From Candidatus Parcubacteria bacterium (GTDB taxonomy: Bacteria; Patescibacteriota; Minisyncoccia; Phycocordibacterales; PALSA-1337): a stretch of DNA of 16,002 nucleotides. The stretch spans positions 1-16,002 of the forward strand of contig JAHFMA010000007.1 of the NCBI GenBank assembly GCA_023264475.1, given 5' to 3'. Shown here piece after piece: positions 6,263 to 11,660 of this stretch. How positions within the stretch are numbered: the stretch's first letter is position 1; every line of letters starts with the position of its first letter. The notes beneath the pieces were generated by a model, which saw only the letters and a list, made by a program, of their open reading frames with translations, did no database searches and was not told the DNA's origin. A program made the translations under genes and the position numbers.

Positions 6263-6814
6263 TTATTTGAGTAAAGCGGCGAACTGGTGCTGGAGCTTGT
6301 CGAGCTTGGGCTGGATGACGATCTGGCAATAGCGCTGGTCCGGATGATGCTTGAAATATTCGCGGTGATAATCCTCCGCATCGTAGAACTTCTCCAGCGG
6401 GCGTACGAGGGTGATGACCTGGTTGTCATAGGCCTTGCTGTCATTCAGCTCCTTGATGAGCGCCTCAGCAGCCGTCCTCTGCCCCGCATCAGCATAAAAG
6501 ATGGCAGACTGGTATTGAGTCCCGATGTCTGCGCCCTGCCTATTCGGAGTCGTCGGGTCATGCGTATTGAAAAAGACAGCGAGCAAATCGCTATATGAGA
6601 TCACGGCTGGGTCATATGCGATCTTAATCGATTCTATATGGCCGGTATTACCATTCGACACCTGCTCATATGTCGGATCCACTACTGTGCCTCCGGTATA
6701 GCCAGGCATGACAGACTTGACCCCCTTGAGCGACGAGAAAACCGCCTCTGTGCACCAGAAGCAGCCGCCGCCGAAAACAGCGGTCTTTATTTCTTCTTGG
6801 GAGCGTTCTTCCAT
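6263..6814 (-). CDS. msrA: Peptide-methionine (S)-S-oxide reductase MsrA
   Basis: Reduces the S-epimer of methionine sulfoxide. Starting at 6814 it has 183 residues. The catalytic motif GGGCFWCTEAVF puts the nucleophile at Cys 18; further family motifs are PGYTGGT, YEQVSNGNTGHIE, FFNTHDPTT, and HHPDQRYC with a possible resolving Cys. The frame continues upstream to an ATG at 6916, but the added 34 residues do not resemble MsrA. A -10 element (6899-6904) lies inside that extension and would start transcription at about 6892, so the longer form would not be made from it. The extension region is better explained by a basic 34-residue gene in another frame, which overlaps this start by 28 bases. 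The start is therefore an inference. MsrB follows after 10 bases. Confidence 0.93.
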   Translation of the reverse strand: MEERSQEEIKTAVFGGGCFWCTEAVFSSLKGVKSVMPGYTGGTVVDPTYEQVSNGNTGHIESIKIAYDPAVISYSDLLAVFFNTHDPTTPNRQGADIGTQYQSAIFYADAGQRTAAEALIKELNDSKAYDNQVITLVRPLEKFYDAEDYHREYFKHHPDQRYCQIVIQPKLDKLQHQFAALLK

Positions 6815-6891
6815 GCGTACTTCTTGGCCAAGCGCTTCTTGGTCTTGCGTGAACGCGAGGTCTTGCTCTGCACTGATGCTCTTTTTGCCAT
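6787..6891 (-). CDS. 34-residue highly basic protein overlapping msrA
   Basis: A small gene hidden in another frame before msrA. Its product begins MAKRASVQSKTSRSRKTKKR and continues LAKKYAWKNAPKKK: 11 Lys, 4 Arg and no acidic residue in 34. Almost all Lys codons are AAG. Such a composition suggests binding to nucleic acid (ribosome, RNA or nucleoid), but I recognise no family and give no function. Support for reality: TATACT lies seven bases before its ATG, the leaderless layout of its neighbours, and the competing msrA extension looks non-functional. Its TAA (6787-6789) lies 28 bases past the chosen msrA start, so the two genes overlap out of frame and msrA translation may be coupled to it. 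An accidental ORF cannot be excluded. Confidence 0.6.
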   Translation of the reverse strand: MAKRASVQSKTSRSRKTKKRLAKKYAWKNAPKKK

Positions 6892-6898
6892 ATGTTTT

Positions 6899-6904
6899 AG
6901 TATA
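6899..6904 (-). promoter_or_regulatory. -10 element for the basic peptide-msrA-msrB unit
   Basis: TATACT on the minus strand, seven bases before the ATG at 6891. TTGAAT (complement of 6921-6926) sits 16 bases upstream as a fair -35. It is half of the perfect palindrome AGTATATACT (6899-6908), shared with the opposing promoter. Confidence 0.6.
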
Positions 6905-6908
6905 TACT
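6903..6908 (+). promoter_or_regulatory. -10 element for the 56-residue membrane protein gene
   Basis: TATACT on the plus strand ends eight bases before the ATG at 6917, the same leaderless arrangement. It overlaps the opposing -10 by two bases within the palindrome AGTATATACT, so the two promoters cannot both be occupied. No clear -35 at normal spacing. Confidence 0.55.
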
Positions 6909-6916
6909 GTTGTCAT

Positions 6917-7087
6917 ATGAATTCAAAGTCTCTGATCTGGATCGGTATCGCCGTAGGCAGTACGATCGGTGCCTACATCCCCGCTCTTTGGGGCGCGGGC
7001 GTGCTCTCATTCTCATCCATAATCTTCTCGACGCTCGGCGGATTCGCGGGCATCTGGGCGGGATACAAGCTGGGGCAGATGATCTAA
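6917..7087 (+). CDS. Small two-helix membrane protein, unknown function
   Basis: A 56-residue protein beginning MNSKSLIWIGIAVGSTIGAY, with two Gly-rich hydrophobic segments (about 6-27 and 31-54) joined by a very short turn, and almost no charge. It is probably a helical-hairpin membrane protein. The style is familiar from Parcubacteria genomes, but no function is known to me. The frame is open 279 bases further upstream, where it is only antisense to msrA. The start at 6917 is supported by TATACT eight bases before. This ATG and the in-frame ATG of the msrA extension form CATATG, back to back. The gene converges on the DipZ-like gene with 15 bases between the stops. Confidence 0.75.
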   Translation: MNSKSLIWIGIAVGSTIGAYIPALWGAGVLSFSSIIFSTLGGFAGIWAGYKLGQMI

Positions 7088-7102
7088 GCTCTCTGGAGGA
7101 AT

Positions 7103-8941
7103 CTAGCCGAACGTGAAGGTATAGACGCGCACGCCGGGCTTGTCGAACTTTATGTCAATACGATGGCGGCCGAGAGCTGGATTCGCATACAGACTATAGA
7201 GCCTCGAGCTATCTATCATGAGCGTCCCCTGCTTCACGTCAGCGCCTGACCAAGTGTCGGGAATCTCTTTCCCGTCTATGAGCACGTGCGCCGTATATGC
7301 TGTGCCGTCAGGGCTCTGCGCGACTAGGTAAGCCTTCGTTGCCGCGAATGTGTACGACAGCGTCGCATTGGCGCTCATCGCCTGCGCATACTCGCTGTCT
7401 ATCTCCCAGGTGCCGCTAAGATAGAACTGGTTGGGGGTGAGATCACCGGCAGGAATGGTGTAGTCGTGCTGGCCCGGCTGGCCAGGAATGCCGTTTCCGA
7501 ACAATTCATTCCTGGCTGAACCGAAATACGTCTCTGGGCTGGCGGTCTGGACCGTATAGTCAGGCACAGTCGCTCCGCCGAGCTTCACCGTACCAGCCTC
7601 GCCCAGCGCCTTCTTCCTGTCATTCAAAAGATCAACGATGATCTTCTCCGTCTCGTCATACGCGCCCTCGCCCGCGTGGTCGTAGACGACATTGCCGTTG
7701 ATGTCGATGAGGTATTTGTGCGGCCAGTAGCTGTTGCCGTACGCGTTCCATGTGGAGTAGCTGTTGTCGAGCACGATCGGGAACTTCAGGCCGAATTGGT
7801 TGATGCCCTTCCTGACATTGTCTATGTTCTTCTCGAAGGCGAACTCGGGCGTGTGTATGGCGATGATCTCGAGGCCTTGGTCGGCGTACTTCTGCCACCA
7901 GTCATTCATGTACGGGAATGTGCGCTGGCAATTGATGCAGGAATAGTCGATGAAGTCGACGAGGATGACTTTCTTGCCCACGAAGTCAGCGAGCTTCACC
8001 GGCTGGCCGCCTGGTGTGTTGATGTATCCAGCGATGCCTGCGAATTCGACGTACTTGCCCTCGTTGTGAGTTGCGCCTGGGGCGAGCTTCGTAGGCACGG
8101 AAGTCGTCGGCGCCTTATCGTCCTTCACTGTTCCGCCTGTCGGCAGAATCGTCGTTCCGGACGACAAGTCGCCGCCTTCTTGTGGTGCAACATCCTTAGT
8201 CATAGCCTTCGGCCTCAACGCTTCATTCAAGCTCTGCTCTATAGTAGTCACATCGAAGAACCCGCTAGCCAGAATGTTGGCCTCCAACTTCTTGTCATAG
8301 CCCGTGGCGATGGCGATAGCTATCAGTATGAATACCACTCCGAGGATCTTGCGGAATATCCCCTGCGGATTCGTCGCCCAATCGAGATGCCCTATGAGCT
8401 TCTGCCCCAGCATAGCGATAAGCAATAGAGAGATAGCCAGACCCAGGATGTAGGCGATGAGGTCCACCAGGCCCATGGCCAGCGACTGCGGCAATACCGT
8501 GGCGATGATGACGAAGAATGTCGGCGAGCATGTGGTGAAGACCGGTCCCAGAGCCGCTCCGACGACGATATCGCTCCACACCGACTCCTTATCGCCATAG
8601 CCCTTGGATATCCAACGGTCAGGCTTGTTGTGCCCGGGGATCTTGAGGACGATCTTGGCCCACGCTATCGGGAACAGGAGCGTCAGGCCAAATCCGATGA
8701 GTATGGCTGCTGACACATACGTCCAGAATGTGGGTGTTATGGTGATGAGCGCGGTGGAGCCCTTGAGGAGGAGCGTGAATGCGAGCACGGACAGGGACAG
8801 CGAGCCGATGATGATGAACGGCCGGCGCTTGTTGGATGTCTCGGATACCGAACCGGCGAGGATGACTGGTAAGAGCGGGAGGATGCACGGAGCTAGTACC
8901 GTGAGCACTCCAGCGATGAATGAAATGATGAATAGGGTCAT
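7103..8941 (-). CDS. DipZ-like CcdA-thioredoxin fusion with C-terminal carbohydrate-binding-like domain
   Basis: Transfers reducing power across the membrane to an exported thioredoxin-like domain on the same chain. Of 612 residues, 1-220 form a CcdA/DsbD-type membrane domain with the two redox cysteines in LAPCILPLLP (C19) and TTCSPTFF (C138). A Gly/Thr/Pro-rich linker (about 235-300) follows. Then comes a TlpA/thioredoxin domain with active site YSCINCQRTFPYM (C335, C338), DFIDYS before it and YWPHKYLID as the cis-Pro region. The C-terminal part (about 460-612) resembles the jelly-roll, carbohydrate-binding-like module of mycobacterial DipZ. All four redox cysteines are present. The neighbouring msrA/msrB suggest a shared oxidative-damage theme, although those reductases lack signal peptides. 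A strong leaderless promoter and an inverted repeat precede the ATG. Confidence 0.93.
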   Translation of the reverse strand: MTLFIISFIAGVLTVLAPCILPLLPVILAGSVSETSNKRRPFIIIGSLSLSVLAFTLLLKGSTALITITPTFWTYVSAAILIGFGLTLLFPIAWAKIVLKIPGHNKPDRWISKGYGDKESVWSDIVVGAALGPVFTTCSPTFFVIIATVLPQSLAMGLVDLIAYILGLAISLLLIAMLGQKLIGHLDWATNPQGIFRKILGVVFILIAIAIATGYDKKLEANILASGFFDVTTIEQSLNEALRPKAMTKDVAPQEGGDLSSGTTILPTGGTVKDDKAPTTSVPTKLAPGATHNEGKYVEFAGIAGYINTPGGQPVKLADFVGKKVILVDFIDYSCINCQRTFPYMNDWWQKYADQGLEIIAIHTPEFAFEKNIDNVRKGINQFGLKFPIVLDNSYSTWNAYGNSYWPHKYLIDINGNVVYDHAGEGAYDETEKIIVDLLNDRKKALGEAGTVKLGGATVPDYTVQTASPETYFGSARNELFGNGIPGQPGQHDYTIPAGDLTPNQFYLSGTWEIDSEYAQAMSANATLSYTFAATKAYLVAQSPDGTAYTAHVLIDGKEIPDTWSGADVKQGTLMIDSSRLYSLYANPALGRHRIDIKFDKPGVRVYTFTFG

Positions 8942-8947
8942 GGGAGT

Positions 8948-8977
8948 ATTATACTCATACCCCGTTTGGCGTGTAAA
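8948..8977 (-). promoter_or_regulatory. Canonical promoter of the DipZ-like gene
   Basis: On the minus strand TTTACA (complement of 8972-8977) and a perfect TATAAT (complement of 8948-8953) are separated by 18 bases; TATAAT ends six bases before the ATG at 8941, predicting a leaderless mRNA. The -10 is centred in the inverted repeat GAGTAT-T-ATACTC (8944-8956). This is the best -35/-10 pair in the window. Confidence 0.75.
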
Positions 8978-8989
8978 GGATACTTTACA
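8972..8989. promoter_or_regulatory. Inverted repeat overlapping the dipZ-like -35, probable operator
   Basis: TGTAAAG at 8972-8978 and CTTTACA at 8983-8989 form a perfect 7-bp inverted repeat around GATA. One arm contains the -35 hexamer of the DipZ-like gene, so a dimeric protein bound here would block or modulate that promoter. There is no T-tract and the stem is AT-rich, so a terminator is unlikely. The regulator is unknown; the XRE protein encoded at 9867-10064 is the nearest candidate but nothing ties it to the site. Confidence 0.5.
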
Positions 8990-9024
8990 TTCCGACCGTA
9001 CTACTTAGTAAACGAAATATATGA

Positions 9025-9474
9025 CTAATTTTTGATTACAGAAAAAGTTGGCTCTGTAGTAATTGGCCTGTCTGTAGTAAATGAAATCGGGATAGTCATG
9101 CAAGGTCCTTTTTGCAAAATAACTGCAAAGCCTCGTTTGCCTTGATTAATAGTTGGTTGACCAATTATTCCAGCTTGGACTGAAACTAAAATATTATTTT
9201 TAATATCGAAGTTAGAGATGCATAAATCATACACCTGCTCATATCCACTACTAGTAGCAACATTTCTAGAGCTAAGGTTCGCAGAAATTATTATCTCAGC
9301 GGGACCCTTATCAATTACATTTATTCCACCTGTCTGTCCAATGGTTTGAATTGAATTTTCAACGTCCCCGCTATTTTTAATATTAGATCCAGAAGGTAAA
9401 ATAAAATACAGAACAATACCTGAAATCACAGCGACTCCAACACCAACAAACCATTGATTTGAAATAATTTTCAT
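9025..9474 (-). CDS. Membrane-anchored protein of unknown function, AT-rich
   Basis: I do not recognise this 149-residue protein. It has an N-terminal hydrophobic anchor (about 8-27), a spacer containing IQTIGQTGGINVI, and a predicted beta-rich outer domain with two cysteines (in DLCISN and GPCMTI) that could form a disulfide. The gene stands out in composition: about 35% GC by count over 420 bases, against about 55% just upstream, with AAT, ATT and AAA codons preferred. That suggests recent acquisition. No transposase, tRNA or repeat flanks it. It lies 29 bases after the small membrane protein gene on the same strand, and no clear promoter precedes it, so it may be read through from there. 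Confidence 0.75.
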   Translation of the reverse strand: MKIISNQWFVGVGVAVISGIVLYFILPSGSNIKNSGDVENSIQTIGQTGGINVIDKGPAEIIISANLSSRNVATSSGYEQVYDLCISNFDIKNNILVSVQAGIIGQPTINQGKRGFAVILQKGPCMTIPISFTTDRPITTEPTFSVIKN

Positions 9475-9503
9475 TTATCAGCTAATCATGCCTTGGTTTA
9501 TTT

Positions 9504-9863
9504 TTAATACCTCCCCCTCCCATACGCATACCCGACCGCTTTGGCGAGGATAGTGATCATGAATCCGGCCACCAGCCATGCATCTACGGCATGTAGCACC
9601 AATGTCTGCCAGACGATGCCGACAGCGAACACCAGCGTGCCGCTCATATGCGCCACACGCGAGGCGACTTGGCGGATGAGGACTTCGCGCTCGTCACCTC
9701 CCCTCTCGCGCCAAACGAATGCGATGAAGCCCCCGAGCACCACCACGAAGCATACGAGCACCGCGTAGAGGGCGCCCATGGGCATCCAGTACGGATTCCA
9801 CAGGAGCGCCGCAAGGATGACGAGAAGGGCCGTGACTATGATCTCTGATATGTATTGCTTCAT
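9504..9863 (-). CDS. Four-helix membrane protein paired with XRE regulator (DUF2178-like)
   Basis: Integral membrane protein of 119 residues. Hydrophobic segments lie at about 7-23, 29-51, 70-90 and 94-114. A charged cytoplasmic-type loop, WRERGGDEREVLIRQVASR (51-69), lies in the middle. That DERE loop and the four-helix layout recall DUF2178-type proteins, which are often found next to small XRE regulators; the family call is tentative. The ATG is three bases after the stop of the XRE gene, so the two are almost certainly co-translated, and the pair may be a sensor/regulator unit. No enzyme motif is visible. Confidence 0.75.
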   Translation of the reverse strand: MKQYISEIIVTALLVILAALLWNPYWMPMGALYAVLVCFVVVLGGFIAFVWRERGGDEREVLIRQVASRVAHMSGTLVFAVGIVWQTLVLHAVDAWLVAGFMITILAKAVGYAYGRGRY

Positions 9864-9866
9864 GGT

Positions 9867-10064
9867 CTATTGATTAAAGATATCTTCGACCGACATGCCG
9901 AAGTGCCGCGCGATATTCATGGCCAAGACCACCGAGGGGACGTACTTGCCCTTCTCGATGGAGATGATGGTCTGGCGAGATACGCCCACGGCCGCAGCCA
10001 GCTCTTCCTGGGTGAGGCTTTTGGCGTCGCGGACGGTACGGAGCTTGTTCACGAAGACTGACAT
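9867..10064 (-). CDS. XRE-family helix-turn-helix transcriptional regulator
   Basis: A single-domain DNA-binding protein of 65 residues starting MSVFVNKLR. The HTH reads LTQEELAAAVGVSRQTIISIEKGKYVPS (18-44), very close to the YozG/Cro-like group of short regulators, and the C terminus AMNIARHFGMSVEDIFNQ is typical. The start at 10064 was preferred over one 12 codons upstream (10100), because small XRE regulators normally begin just before NKLR and because TACGCT lies six bases before it. It is coupled to the membrane protein gene downstream and diverges from the sigma factor gene, with 63 bases between the two starts. It may regulate itself and its neighbours; no operator repeat is evident there. 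Confidence 0.9.
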   Translation of the reverse strand: MSVFVNKLRTVRDAKSLTQEELAAAVGVSRQTIISIEKGKYVPSVVLAMNIARHFGMSVEDIFNQ

Positions 10065-10070
10065 GCCCCA

Positions 10071-10076
10071 AGCGTA
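10071..10076 (-). promoter_or_regulatory. Possible -10 of the XRE regulator gene
   Basis: TACGCT on the minus strand ends six bases before the ATG at 10064, as in the other leaderless genes. It lacks both a TGn extension at the exact position and a -35, so support rests on spacing and on the same hexamer at 751-756. Confidence 0.35.
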
Positions 10077-10112
10077 CTCCAATCGCGCCATACGCGCCAC
10101 CGGATATCAGCA

Positions 10113-10121
10113 TGCTACTAT
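10113..10121 (+). promoter_or_regulatory. Extended -10, leaderless promoter of the sigma-exporter operon
   Basis: TGCTACTAT (TGnTAnnnT) ends six bases before the ATG at 10128, so the predicted start is the A of the start codon. No -35 match is present 17 bases upstream. No comparable element precedes the next five genes, so this probably drives 10128-15417. Confidence 0.6.
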
Positions 10122-10127
10122 TCATAC

Positions 10128-10706
10128 ATGGAACGATCGGAAATCACCGACTCAGAGCTGGCCATTCTTGCCCAAAAAGGCGATGATGCGGCCTTCGAAG
10201 CCCTGATGCGCCGCCACATGCAGGCCATGTGGTATTTCGTGCGCCAATATAGCAAGAATGAGGAGGATACCGAAGATATCGTCCAAGATGCCTTCTTCAA
10301 GGCCTGGAAGAATCTCAAACGCTTTGATCCGGGCAGATCATTCAAGCCCTGGCTCTTCAAGATCGCTCGCAACACCGCGCTCGACCAGATCAAGAAGCGC
10401 CGCTCGATGGCATTCTCGGAATTGGATAGCGACGAAGGCGAAGCTCCATTCGCCGAGACATTGGAAGACGCCGAGCCGCTCGCTCATGAGCTCTTCGAAC
10501 AAGCCGAGCTCCGGGCCGAGCTGGATGAGGCTCTAGAGACGCTCCATCCCGATCACCGCGCGGTCCTAATCATGCGCTACCAAGAAGGCCTGAGCTTCGT
10601 GGAGATCGGCGAGATCTTGGACAGGCCCATGAATACTGTGAAGAGCTGGCACCGCCGTGCCCTCCACAAGGCCCAGAAGAGCCTGCCGCACCGGAAACCG
10701 CGCTAG
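10128..10706 (+). CDS. ECF-type RNA polymerase sigma-70 factor
   Basis: Alternative sigma factor of 192 residues, with only regions 2 and 4. Region 2 includes FEALMRRHMQAMWYFVRQYSKN, the core-binding DIVQDAFFKAWKNLKRFDP (50-68) and the -10-reading FKPWLFKIARNTALDQIKKRR (72-92). An acidic linker (about 97-125) leads to region 4 with LHPDHRAVLIMRYQEGLSFVEIGEILDRPMNTVKSWHRRAL (139-179), a helix-turn-helix for the -35. ECF factors are usually held by an anti-sigma factor encoded next to them. The next gene is a membrane protein but lacks the zinc-binding HxxxCxxC anti-sigma motif. First gene of a tight plus-strand group that ends in an ABC exporter, so it probably controls envelope functions, perhaps its own operon. 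Confidence 0.95.
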   Translation: MERSEITDSELAILAQKGDDAAFEALMRRHMQAMWYFVRQYSKNEEDTEDIVQDAFFKAWKNLKRFDPGRSFKPWLFKIARNTALDQIKKRRSMAFSELDSDEGEAPFAETLEDAEPLAHELFEQAELRAELDEALETLHPDHRAVLIMRYQEGLSFVEIGEILDRPMNTVKSWHRRALHKAQKSLPHRKPR

Positions 10707-10732
10707 CCTCGTATATCCACCGTTCCAAGACC

Positions 10733-11119
10733 ATGAACTGCTTATCCGAAAAGACTGAAGAAGCGCTATGCTCAGGCGTCATGCAGCGCGTCGCCGCAAG
10801 GAGGATCCTGCGCAACCGCATCGCCAAGGGGCTGTACGGCTCATTCTTGGTCGCCATGCTCCTAGCCTTCATTCCGGCCTTCCAATATGCGGCAGCTGGC
10901 GCATCTGAGTCCGGCTTCTGGGATTACTTGTCGCTCATCGTTTCCGATGGCGCACATCTGTCCAATTCATGGCATGCCCTAGCGCTATCGCTAGCAGAAT
11001 CTGCCCCGATCGCCGGTGTCGTCTCGATCCTTGCGATCGCCGTCGGCTTCGCATATTCCGCGCGCAAGCTAGTAGTCATATCGTCCGGCACGAATGGAGC
11101 CCGTTTAGCATTTAACTGA
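10733..11119 (+). CDS. Two-helix membrane protein after the sigma factor, unknown
   Basis: A 128-residue protein I do not recognise. A short basic N-terminal part (1-32; EEALCSGVMQRVAARRILRNRIAKG) precedes a hydrophobic helix (33-56), an outer loop with acidic and aromatic residues (57-80) and a second hydrophobic stretch (about 83-114). It occupies the slot of an anti-sigma factor and has a cytoplasmic N terminus that could touch the sigma factor, but it carries neither a zinc-binding anti-sigma motif nor another known one, so that role is only a guess. It begins 26 bases after the sigma gene and ends seven bases before the next ORF, which fits one transcript. Confidence 0.75.
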   Translation: MNCLSEKTEEALCSGVMQRVAARRILRNRIAKGLYGSFLVAMLLAFIPAFQYAAAGASESGFWDYLSLIVSDGAHLSNSWHALALSLAESAPIAGVVSILAIAVGFAYSARKLVVISSGTNGARLAFN

Positions 11120-11126
11120 TAATCAA

Positions 11127-11639
11127 ATGAAAGAATTCATGCAGTCTGCCAAGTTCACCCGCTTGATCGCCGTGCTCGGCATCCTCGTCATCGCTCTGGC
11201 CATCTTCTGGGCAGGCATGGCCGTCGGCTATCGCCAAGCCCAGTTCTCTTCCCGTTGGGGCGATCATTATCGCGAGACCTTCGGCGGACCGAGCTCGCCA
11301 TTCATGATGCCATTCTCCGTGAGCGACAATGACGATATCCGCACCGCGAATGGCGCCGCCGGCCAAGTCATCGGCATCAATCTGCCGCGTATCGCCGTCA
11401 AAGGACCCGATGAAGCCGAGAAGATCGTCGTGCTCGGATCAGACACGGTCATCCGCCGCTTCCGTGATCCCGCCACGACCACAGACATAGCCCTAGGCGA
11501 CATGATGATCGCTATAGGATCGCCTGACGAACAGGGCCGCATAGTCGCCACCTTCGTGCGCATCGTGCCGCCACCGACAGGATTCTCAGCTTCGAACACG
11601 CCTTCCGGCATGCCGACGATGAAGCGCGGAGCATATTAA
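11127..11639 (+). CDS. Anchored extracytoplasmic protein, DUF5666-like beta domain
   Basis: A 170-residue protein with one N-terminal membrane segment (about 12-34) and an outer domain. Residues 77-147 (GAAGQVIGINLPRIAVKG through GRIVATFVRIV) form a string of beta strands. Their pattern recalls the DUF5666 style: a Gly-x-Val-x-x-Ile opening, a strand ending in a T(V/I)I element, an xLGDMxxxxG turn and a closing strand. The assignment is tentative. A flexible Pro/Ser/Thr/Met tail follows. It sits between the unknown membrane protein and the exporter adaptor, seven and 21 bases away, so it may belong to the exporter or sense the envelope state. An alternative start four codons in is possible. 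Confidence 0.72.
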   Translation: MKEFMQSAKFTRLIAVLGILVIALAIFWAGMAVGYRQAQFSSRWGDHYRETFGGPSSPFMMPFSVSDNDDIRTANGAAGQVIGINLPRIAVKGPDEAEKIVVLGSDTVIRRFRDPATTTDIALGDMMIAIGSPDEQGRIVATFVRIVPPPTGFSASNTPSGMPTMKRGAY

Positions 11640-11660
11640 TAACACCATACAAAAACACCC

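Noticed and set aside
6253..6444. 64-residue N-terminal extension of MsrB
   Set aside because: Ser/Arg/Thr-rich low-sense sequence lying entirely on the msrA coding region; MDMNEEEL at 6252 matches the usual MsrB start.
6815..6916. 34-residue N-terminal extension of MsrA from the ATG at 6916
   Set aside because: The extension has no MsrA or signal-peptide character, contains the predicted -10 element, and overlaps a more convincing basic protein in another frame.
7676..8428. 250-codon plus-strand ORF antisense to the DipZ-like gene
   Set aside because: Val/Asp-rich antisense shadow; the minus-strand gene carries all family motifs across this span.
10065..10100. Longer start for the XRE regulator at 10100
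   Set aside because: The added 12 residues precede the usual N terminus of small XRE proteins, and the -10-like element lies inside this stretch.
10733..11119. Anti-sigma factor assignment for the gene after the ECF sigma factor
   Set aside because: Position fits, but the HxxxCxxC zinc motif and other anti-sigma signatures are absent, so it is left as unknown.
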